64,000 nt of DNA from Vibrio penaeicida (lineage in GTDB: Bacteria; Pseudomonadota; Gammaproteobacteria; Enterobacterales; Vibrionaceae). The stretch spans positions 1,364,001 through 1,428,000 of the forward strand of contig NZ_AP025145.1 in assembly GCF_019977755.1 (NCBI RefSeq), given 5' to 3'. Below the pieces are notes generated by a model. That model made no database searches. It was not told the DNA's origin and was given only the letters and a program-made list of their open reading frames with translations. Positions within the stretch are counted from its first letter, which is position 1. Every line of letters begins with the position of its first letter. Made by a program: the position numbers and the translations under genes. This document shows, one piece after another, positions 58,034 through 64,000 of this stretch.

Positions 58034-58510
58034 TTAACCTGCGAGTTTGCTCTCTGCCTTCGCTTCGTATTGCTGATACGTTTCCGTAAATTCTGGTAAC
58101 ACGGACATAAGAGAAACAAACATGAGTAAGGAATAAACAACAGGTAGAAGCACAGACATCACTTTAATTATGGAGCTCGATGGAAATGGAGCGTCACCAA
58201 AGCGATTATCGACTGTGTCACCGGGTGCAAGACAAAGAGGGAAATTGAGCACCGGTATCCACGCAATCAATACCAACCACGGGGAAAAGCCGATATCCCT
58301 TAACCTTTTTACAATGAAAAGAACATAGAAAAAGAAGGTAATGGGCATAACAAGAAACCCAAACTCACCCAATAAATTGGGCAATAGCAAACAAGCGGTA
58401 GCCCAACAGGCAAACTCTGTTCGATTTAACCGGCCTTTAAGCTGATAGAACTGAGGCTTGGTTTCTTTTAGGGGTATATCTGGGGAACGAAGTAACTCTG
58501 ATTCCGTCAT
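58034..58510 (-). CDS. DUF805 membrane protein
   Basis: 158 residues, four predicted helices. DUF805 signature: LKGRLNRTEFACWA, VKRLRDIGFSPWLVLIAWIP and the PGDTVDNRFGDAP segment. Inner-membrane protein of unknown role. Start ATG 58510. Confidence 0.88.
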   Translation of the reverse strand: MTESELLRSPDIPLKETKPQFYQLKGRLNRTEFACWATACLLLPNLLGEFGFLVMPITFFFYVLFIVKRLRDIGFSPWLVLIAWIPVLNFPLCLAPGDTVDNRFGDAPFPSSSIIKVMSVLLPVVYSLLMFVSLMSVLPEFTETYQQYEAKAESKLAG

Positions 58511-58741
58511 TTTTTATCCTGATTTTAGTTTTTATCTAGCCAACTTTTCTTGTACAGGTATGGGAAATTCGGTTTGAAATATAGAGAAAAAAGTAAATGC
58601 GTTTTAACTAATATACTAAAGCCTTTAGCAGTTAAGACTCTCCTAATTTGAGCCTTGAATACGCATAACTATTCAATCTATAAACAAAGAAGCACCCAAT
58701 GAAGAGTGTTAAAACACCCTGACCGACAAGATTTTTTTTAT

Positions 58742-59021
58742 ATACCCAAGTGACCTCAAGATGCAGGGTTCAGAGCCTCATATTCTGTTTCAATTCAAGG
58801 AAAAGAACGCTGTGGAATGACGAGTCCTTTCCAAGTTCTTTGACGAGGAAGTGAGGCAGAATATGGGCTCCCAAGGGCGAGTTTAACTGGCTTTCATACT
58901 TCGTTATCGATTCTTGATTTAGAACCACTAGATCTTCAAATCGATGCCTTGCCTGAAAGCCAGTTCCCTATTCTTTGGTAGGGAAGCCGCTGAAACAAGC
59001 ATTTTGAGGTTACTTGGGTAT
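58742..59021. repeat. MITE-like element, full copy of the TATACCCAA family
   Basis: 280 bp. Ends are 22-bp inverted repeats with two mismatches (ATACCCAAGT-g/a-ACCTCAA-g/a-ATG). Internal block TGGAATGACGAGTCCTTTCC..CCAAGTTCTTTGACG recurs in the copy at 60443-60769. It codes for nothing and fills most of the gap between the DUF805 and DUF1330 genes. Confidence 0.85.
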
Positions 59022-59132
59022 CATGAACAACAATATAACGGCAATTCAAACATAGTCAGGGAAAATCGCATAAACACGCGATACTCTTAACAGTTTTTAA
59101 ATCTTCTAAGTAGCGCTGCGAGTTCAACTTCA

Positions 59133-59432
59133 TCAAGATGTAAATTCGGATATGCGCGTAACAGACGAGACGGAAGGTTTGAAATGGCGCTCTTTTACTT
59201 TTGCGTATTCAGCATCAGTGAAAAACGCTTCTTTTGTCTTCTCATCAGGAAAAATCAAAGTAAATACTCGATTTATTGCCTCAGGTGTTTGCGACTTTAA
59301 GACTTCAGAGACCACAAAGTCATAGCCAAATTTGCCTCCGTAACTTTTTAAGATGGGCATCATCGCTTCCCTGTATTGACGGTAACCTTGTTCGTCAGAG
59401 ACCTCTATTCCAATTAACATTTCAAAAGCCAT
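59133..59432 (-). CDS. DUF1330-family small protein
   Basis: About 99 residues. Dimeric alpha-beta barrel (ferredoxin-like) fold expected: FEMLIGIEVSDEQGYRQYREAMMPILKSYGGKFGYDF is the DUF1330 pattern, followed by RVFTLIFPDEKTKEAFFTDAEY. ATG 59432 has AGAAGGA. Function unknown, sometimes linked to small-molecule binding. Confidence 0.8.
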   Translation of the reverse strand: MAFEMLIGIEVSDEQGYRQYREAMMPILKSYGGKFGYDFVVSEVLKSQTPEAINRVFTLIFPDEKTKEAFFTDAEYAKVKERHFKPSVSSVTRISEFTS

Positions 59433-59478
59433 AATACATTCCTTCTGTTGAGATTTAGACATCCTATCAAGGGTTTAT

Positions 59479-59931
59479 TTATGCGATGTTAACTGGCAAT
59501 AGACGTTTGATTTTTTCCATCGCCCTCAAAAAAACCGGGTGACAATCTGCTAACGCTTTTCCTTCTAAGTCCTGCCAGAAAAATTGAAAATCGTGTCCGC
59601 CGTCGTCTAACGTATGGAATGTCCATCGTTCTGGTTGCGGGTTGACCTCGCAATATACAAAGTGCCAAATATGCCCTCTGTAACCTGACTCCCATCGCCC
59701 CAAATATTGAGTCCCCAAAACGTGGCTTAAACCAGATTCTTCCGACAGTTCTCGTATAGCCGCTTGTTCATAGGAGGTATCTTGAGGCTCAACTGTACCT
59801 TTAACAATCTGTATCCCAGCAAGGGGATGCTTGAACATTAGCAGCTCCCTTTTCCCTGCTTTTTGCCTAACCACCACTGGGCAAACTTTCAGAACGCGAC
59901 TTTCCAGTTCGGCTTGTTCATCTAAAATCAA
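59479..59931 (-). CDS. Nudix hydrolase with a variant Nudix box
   Basis: About 150 residues. Nudix region GTVEPQDTSYEQAAIRELSEESGL (by position) keeps RELxEESG, but the first Glu of the canonical box is Asp and there is one extra residue before the REL part. Hydrolysis of an NDP-X compound is likely but the metal site may differ. TTG 59931 overlaps the stop of the preceding acetyltransferase gene (TTGA) and has GGAG upstream; a longer TTG start (59952) is possible. Translationally coupled pair. Confidence 0.8.
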   Translation of the reverse strand: MILDEQAELESRVLKVCPVVVRQKAGKRELLMFKHPLAGIQIVKGTVEPQDTSYEQAAIRELSEESGLSHVLGTQYLGRWESGYRGHIWHFVYCEVNPQPERWTFHTLDDGGHDFQFFWQDLEGKALADCHPVFLRAMEKIKRLLPVNIA

Positions 59932-60422
59932 TCTGTTAACTCCAGTTGCCAATAGCTCACATCGATCAGTTCACCAAACTTCAATCCAACCTTCTTAAAC
60001 TCCCCCACTTTTTGAAATCCTAGAGATTGATGCAATGCGATGCTCGCGTCATTTGGTAAACTCACCACACCTAACACGTTACGGATACGGCGCTTTGCGA
60101 GAATAGAGATTAAGTGAGAATAGAGAGCTTTCCCGATACCCTTGCCTAATGCGTTAGGTGAAACATAAACCGAAGCCTCAGCTGTATGCCGGTAAGCACT
60201 TCGGTTGTTCCATAGCCCTGCATAGGCATACCCGAGCACCTTTTCACCCTCCACCATCACAATCCAAGGTAAAGAATAGCTTTGGATTTTACCGACTCTT
60301 TGGTTCATTTCTTCAGTTGTAACTGGCTTTTCTTCAAACGTTGCGGTGCTGTTTACAACAAAGTCATTGTAGATGTTTGTTATCGCCTCAATATCTTGTG
60401 AATTTACATATCTGATTTCCAT
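59928..60422 (-). CDS. GNAT acetyltransferase, phosphinothricin-acetyltransferase-like
   Basis: 164 residues. Acetyl-CoA fold with VSPNALGKGIGKALYSHLI and the GVVSLPNDASIALHQSLGFQKVGEF motif of PAT/Bar-like enzymes; N-terminal IRYVNSQDIEAITNIYNDFV. Likely N-acetylates an amino-acid-like substrate. ATG 60422 has AAGGAG five bases before. Upstream of, and overlapping, the Nudix gene. Confidence 0.87.
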   Translation of the reverse strand: MEIRYVNSQDIEAITNIYNDFVVNSTATFEEKPVTTEEMNQRVGKIQSYSLPWIVMVEGEKVLGYAYAGLWNNRSAYRHTAEASVYVSPNALGKGIGKALYSHLISILAKRRIRNVLGVVSLPNDASIALHQSLGFQKVGEFKKVGLKFGELIDVSYWQLELTD

Positions 60423-60442
60423 ATCCACTCCTTCTTCCCTTT

Positions 60443-60769
60443 ATACCCAAGTAGCCACAAGATACTTGAGTATATAAACACCGATCCTTTATGCAGTAAT
60501 GTGGATTTAACATATATTCAAATTTTTCGAACAAAATAGTCAATAAAGACGTATTTTTCATTCATAGGTATTTAACCTCAGCTTTGGATGAAAAATAGCA
60601 TAACTCATTGAATTAACGCAGTTAGCGGATAGCAATTCAAGGCTCTCTACTTCAAAATCAGGAACGAAGTGGAATGACGAGTCCTTTCCAAGTTCTTTGA
60701 CGGTGAAGTGGGACAGAAGATAAACTCCCAAGGGTGAGTTTGCCTAGTACCTTGAGGTAGCTTGAGTAT
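60443..60769. repeat. MITE-like element, second copy of the TATACCCAA family
   Basis: About 327 bp with degenerate inverted ends (ATACCCAAGTAGCCACAAGA / inverted ATACTCAAGCTACCTCAAGG) and the shared internal TGGAATGACGAGTCCTTTCC block. Its right end overlaps the last nine codons of a Nudix gene. The centre differs in length from the copy at 58742. Confidence 0.78.
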
Positions 60770-61223
60770 AAGGTTCGTCTAGTTCATCAAACAAACAATC
60801 TTTAGGGTAAGGCAACGCCAAGTCGGGCATTTTGTCTTTGCTAAAATATTGCAGTGCTTTTGTTTCTTCGTCCAACTTTTTACACGGTAACCCAGTAATA
60901 TGACATCGAAACAGTATAACGGTGTAATCGACTCGGTCTCCATTAGGATAAGTAAAAGAGAACCCTTCGCCACCAAATGTACCTAAGATTTTCATTGCCG
61001 AGACCGTATACCCTGTCTCTTCCAATACTTCACGCTTTATCGCTGCGCTTGGCGACTCACCAGGCTCTATCATCCCTGCTGGCAAGCTCCAAGACCCATC
61101 TTGTTTCTGTTGAAGCAGTAGGCGTTTGTGCTCATCTAAAATGACAGCTGCGACACTAGGAATCAACAGCGGCTTGTTCCCTATAAGAGATCGAATTTCT
61201 TTAATATAATGACTCGCACTCAT
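60744..61223 (-). CDS. Nudix hydrolase, canonical box
   Basis: 159 residues. Perfect Nudix box GMIEPGESPSAAIKREVLEETGY; strands before and after (VAAVILDEHKRLLLQQ, VDYTVILFRCHI) fit the fold. May clean up nucleotide derivatives; substrate unknown. The final residues YTQATSRY and the stop are encoded by the end of the adjacent repeat element, so the native C-terminus was replaced. Divergent from the GNAT gene. Confidence 0.88.
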   Translation of the reverse strand: MSASHYIKEIRSLIGNKPLLIPSVAAVILDEHKRLLLQQKQDGSWSLPAGMIEPGESPSAAIKREVLEETGYTVSAMKILGTFGGEGFSFTYPNGDRVDYTVILFRCHITGLPCKKLDEETKALQYFSKDKMPDLALPYPKDCLFDELDEPYTQATSRY

Positions 61224-61285
61224 TGCTTTCCCTTAAAGCTTACCCAATATAAGTAACTGAAATTTTATAGAATAACGGAACATTC

Positions 61286-61771
61286 ATGCCCAACATCAGA
61301 CCCGCAAAATCAGAAGACATACAGAAAATCGCTGAAATCGAATCCCTATGCTTTCCAGAAAGTGAAGCGGCTTCTCTCAAGAGCTTTACCGAACGATTCC
61401 AGGTTTTTCCTGAATGCTTCTTTGTATTAGAAGTTAATGGAGAAATCGCTGGGCACATAAATGGATGTAGATACCACAAAGCCGAATTGCCCGACGAACT
61501 TTTTGAAAATGCCAATCTTCACAATCCAAATGGTATGTACCAAACCGTTTTTGGCTTGGCAGTCGCTCCTTCCCACCAGCGTAAAGGCTACGCGTCTATA
61601 CTCACAAAGCATTTAATAGAGGTTTGTAAACAGCGCAACCTCACTGGCATGGTTCTGACTTGTAAAGAACACCTCATTCCTTTTTACCAAAACCATGGAT
61701 TTACTTCTCAAGGTCAGTCTGATTCCTCGCATGGTGGTGCACTGTGGTACGACATGACTATTGAGTTTTAA
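61286..61771 (+). CDS. GNAT acetyltransferase
   Basis: 161 residues. VFGLAVAPSHQRKGYASILTKHLIEVC is the acetyl-CoA motif A; MVLTCKEHLIPFYQNHGFTSQGQS completes the fold. N-terminal IRPAKSEDIQKIAEIESLCFPESEAAS resembles arylalkylamine-type GNATs. Its 3' end overlaps the convergent GST gene by 14 bp. Confidence 0.87.
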   Translation: MPNIRPAKSEDIQKIAEIESLCFPESEAASLKSFTERFQVFPECFFVLEVNGEIAGHINGCRYHKAELPDELFENANLHNPNGMYQTVFGLAVAPSHQRKGYASILTKHLIEVCKQRNLTGMVLTCKEHLIPFYQNHGFTSQGQSDSSHGGALWYDMTIEF

Positions 61772-62411
61772 CTAGGCGGAAAGGCGTTAGGTCTATCTCT
61801 TCAATCTCACACACCGCTTTAATCGTAGGGTGGTGGCTTAATGCTTGAAGGTACGTTGCAAGATGAGGAAATGTCATCGGATTTTTCTCAACTGGCAGCG
61901 ACCATTCAGCCAGCATAAACAAGAAGTAATCACAAACCGATATGCTATCGCCAATCAGGTATTCGTGCTTCGATAATTGATCATTAATCACCGACAATGC
62001 ATTCGCTATTTGAACTTCTTGCGCCGCACGTACATGTTTGATTGTGCTTTCATCATTTGTGTGGCGATGCGGGTAATAGTAAACCATAAGCTCTGCTTGC
62101 AACGTGTTGTTCAAGTAAGCAAGCCATTGAAGAAAAACAGGGCGGGATTTATCTCCGACCAGCGGAATTAACTGATGTTCTGGATGACTCTCAGCTATGT
62201 GCATGCAAATAGCTGGGCTTTCAAAAATCGGTTGTCCATCGTCAATTAGGGTTGGAATTCGCCCAGCAGGGTTTAGCTTTAAATAGTCCGCTGACTTTTG
62301 AGAATTGGATTTTTTATCAACCAAAACCAGCTCATAAGTCAATTGCATGTGATGCAGTAAAAAGTGTGGCGCTAAACTGGCATTGTTTGGGTAATAGTAA
62401 AGTGTGTACAT
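61758..62411 (-). CDS. Glutathione S-transferase
   Basis: 217 residues. N-terminal thioredoxin-like domain (YTLYYYPNNASLAPHFLLHHM with the catalytic-site region, then NPAGRIPTLIDDG and the FESPAICMHIAES glutathione loop) and an all-helical C-terminal domain. Beta-class type by its ESPAI motif. ATG 62411 is six bases from AAAGGA; an ATG two codons earlier abuts that site. Confidence 0.9.
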   Translation of the reverse strand: MYTLYYYPNNASLAPHFLLHHMQLTYELVLVDKKSNSQKSADYLKLNPAGRIPTLIDDGQPIFESPAICMHIAESHPEHQLIPLVGDKSRPVFLQWLAYLNNTLQAELMVYYYPHRHTNDESTIKHVRAAQEVQIANALSVINDQLSKHEYLIGDSISVCDYFLFMLAEWSLPVEKNPMTFPHLATYLQALSHHPTIKAVCEIEEIDLTPFRLVKTQ

Positions 62412-62431
62412 CGTCATTCCTTTTGAAAGTG

Positions 62432-62803
62432 TTAAACAGCCGTTTTAACACCATTCACTTCGTCTGGTTCAGGGTTACTCAGAAAACGTCTGACCTTAAT
62501 CGTATCCTTTCCTTCCATAATGCACTTGGCTATTCGATGCATCCCATCAAATACGCGAAAGTCTTCGGTTAGAATAACGGGATAGGACAAGTCTGCATTC
62601 AGGATTCTTTTACAGTGTTCCGCCACATTTCGACAAGTTGGTAACGGACCTTCTAGACTAAACCATGTGACCTCATCAGGACCACATATGTCGCTGATGG
62701 CGATTTCTTCAACTGGAAGAGATTCAGCTAAAGCCCATATCCGATCAACATACCAAACTGAACTCACTCCATCATTAATTTCACCGTAGCGCTGTTTGCT
62801 CAT
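62432..62803 (-). CDS. ParB-like nuclease-fold protein
   Basis: 123 residues. SYPVILTEDFRVFDGMHRIAKCIMEGK contains the D-G-x-H-R motif of the ParB/sulfiredoxin fold, without the HTH of partition proteins. It lies 20 bp upstream of the GST gene on the same strand, probably one transcript. Role unknown; it is not the chromosome partition ParB. Confidence 0.75.
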   Translation of the reverse strand: MSKQRYGEINDGVSSVWYVDRIWALAESLPVEEIAISDICGPDEVTWFSLEGPLPTCRNVAEHCKRILNADLSYPVILTEDFRVFDGMHRIAKCIMEGKDTIKVRRFLSNPEPDEVNGVKTAV

Positions 62804-62944
62804 TCTGAATCCTTTCTCTTATTAGCAACGCTAGAAGGTAATAAGCAAGGAGCTAATCGTCAAACAATCAATAAGAATATGCCCGTACAATCAAATAATT
62901 AAATGAAATATTTGGCGAGTTTACAGGGTGCAATAACGAAAAGG

Positions 62945-63403
62945 TCAGCGGCAATTTAGTTCCATGTAAACCGAAGTAGGGTCATGTTCGTAGTCGCCAT
63001 ATACGTCTCGGCGTTTAAAGCCAAAAGTTTCATACAACTTTATTGCCGCAACTTGTTTATTGCCCGTCTCAAGGCGAATGGTGCGTACTCCACGTGCATT
63101 CGATTCAGTGATCAAATGGTCTAATATGCCTTTAGATAGATTTTGCCCACGGAATTTCGGTTTAACATAAATACGTTTGAATTCGCCGTAGGTTTTGTCT
63201 GCTTTCTTAAATACAACCGCACCGCAGGCAGCCAGTTCCTCGTGTATGTAAACACCAGCAAAGTAAACATTCTCTGAGTTTAGTGCGCCGAGTGGAAGTA
63301 AATCATTGGAATCTTCTGAATAAAGTGAGTTCATTAAATGATCGATTTCTTCAATGATCTCCGGCACACCAATATTATGTGGGTACAGCTGAATAATATC
63401 CAT
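62945..63403 (-). CDS. GNAT acetyltransferase
   Basis: 152 residues. Motif A FKRIYVKPKFRGQNLSKGILDHLI and TIRLETGNKQVAAIKLYETFGFKRRDVYGDY are typical of small cytosolic GNATs. Substrate unknown. Third GNAT gene in 4 kb, but sequences differ enough to be independent family members rather than a fresh duplication. Confidence 0.86.
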   Translation of the reverse strand: MDIIQLYPHNIGVPEIIEEIDHLMNSLYSEDSNDLLPLGALNSENVYFAGVYIHEELAACGAVVFKKADKTYGEFKRIYVKPKFRGQNLSKGILDHLITESNARGVRTIRLETGNKQVAAIKLYETFGFKRRDVYGDYEHDPTSVYMELNCR

Positions 63404-63498
63404 ATCAAATACTATAGTTCAAAGTAATAATTTGAATATACCATGGCAATTTCAGTTAGTTATTCTTATTTAACTCTTATAAAAGCCAACTAAACTGT

Positions 63499-63891
63499 CT
63501 AAGGAACGGATACACAAGCAAATGACTCTGGCTTAATTTCACCAGTTATAGAAGTGTCGTATTTTAGAAAAGTTTGATCGCACTCGCTGCTTTCCCATGG
63601 TAAGCAGCTAGAGAGTGAAATAGTGCAAGTTTGTTCAAAGCAGCCCGCCTCTAAACGGTTTATATGATTTTGCATGTTGTTACCGACTAAACTGGCGATC
63701 ACGTCTCCCACCGTATTGCTATCCAAATAACAACTGCGTTGATCTTGTCTTAATGGCACTTGAGCGAATTGGAGGACTTGGGATATTTGAGGGGTTGTAT
63801 TGGCGATATTTCTCACTGCGAGCTGGGAATACACATCGTTGCCATACCACCCTATCACCAACGTTAAAACCAATGCCACCAGTACTTTCAT
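63499..63891 (-). CDS. Exported or membrane-anchored protein of unknown function
   Basis: 130 residues: hydrophobic N-terminus (MKVLVALVLTLVIGWYG, signal anchor or signal peptide), then a polar periplasmic part with six cysteines that could form three disulfides (SCYLD, GCFEQTC, SSCLPWESSEC, FACVSVP). No family recognised. A TCCCTC/GAGGGA hairpin lies at 63901-63920, just upstream. Confidence 0.65.
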   Translation of the reverse strand: MKVLVALVLTLVIGWYGNDVYSQLAVRNIANTTPQISQVLQFAQVPLRQDQRSCYLDSNTVGDVIASLVGNNMQNHINRLEAGCFEQTCTISLSSCLPWESSECDQTFLKYDTSITGEIKPESFACVSVP

Positions 63892-63929
63892 TCCATTGAA
63901 TCCCTCTGCAATTTGAGGGACTCACTATA

Positions 63930-63953
63930 CCTATAATGGTAACCCGTTATAGG
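63930..63953. repeat. Short inverted repeat near the window end
   Basis: CCTATAA and TTATAGG are exact inverted arms 10 bp apart. It could be an operator or hairpin of the next gene, which lies beyond the window. Little can be said. Confidence 0.35.
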
Positions 63954-64000
63954 CTCATAATTGAGAAACGCGTCGCGGCTCCGCTTAATTATGCACTGAT

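Noticed and set aside
62432..62803. Partition gene parB
   Set aside because: Only the ParB/sulfiredoxin-type DGxHR core is present, with no HTH, no parA and no parS noticed.

Overview
The window looks like part of a Vibrio chromosome. Supporting signs are a FruR-fruBKA fructose locus, a gcvT / XRE-cupin regulator / glyA-gcvH-gcvP glycine-cleavage cluster, two trypsin-like proteases with GlyGly-CTERM tails, a catecholate-type TonB receptor next to a periplasmic esterase, lldP-lldD and moderate A+T content. Placement on the second chromosome is an inference. No rRNA, tRNA or CRISPR array was seen.

Layout. 1-7.1 kb: a chemoreceptor cut by the window edge (HBM-like sensor, three PAS copies), two secreted proteins and FruR. 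7.1-11.5 kb: the fructose PTS operon behind three FruR operators. 11.8-14.6 kb: phenolic acid decarboxylase and two tandem proteases. 14.8-22.0 kb: glycine cleavage, with PurR-like boxes and a probable operator of the XRE-cupin regulator. 22.0-31.6 kb: an accessory region. It holds a palindromic repeat split by an IS3-type element, an IS407-type element, a low-GC Hachiman-like pair (HamA nuclease, HamB helicase with a frameshift at an A8 run), a REP-associated (Y1) transposase behind its own repeated leader, an IS fragment and a beheaded class 3 lipase. 31.7-49.3 kb: mostly ordinary genes, including an AraC regulator, a YD-repeat secreted protein, a tricorn-like protease, a flavoprotein plus membrane protein, Fur-controlled siderophore genes, a CurA-like reductase with a LysR regulator, and an S66 peptidase. 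49.4-53.9 kb: a second low-GC island. 54.3-57.3 kb: lactate permease and dehydrogenase. 57.4-64.0 kb: small enzymes (Nudix, GNAT, GST, DUF families) interspersed with a MITE-like repeat.

Most interesting part: 49.4-53.9 kb. Two convergent genes, a STAND-type NTPase (carrying two frameshifts) and an unusual aspartate/ornithine-carbamoyltransferase-fold protein, are bounded by an exact 22-bp inverted repeat. Each copy carries the ribosome site and start codon of the gene it abuts. One copy also carries the stop codon of an intact tyrosine recombinase gene that reads straight into the segment. The simplest reading is an invertible switch in which the recombinase chooses which gene sits behind it. 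I know of no described system with this composition, and inversion is not proven by a single sequence.

All three broken accessory reading frames (HamB once, the NTPase twice) would be restored by adding one base to a homopolymer. True decay, phase variation and sequencing undercalls therefore all remain possible.
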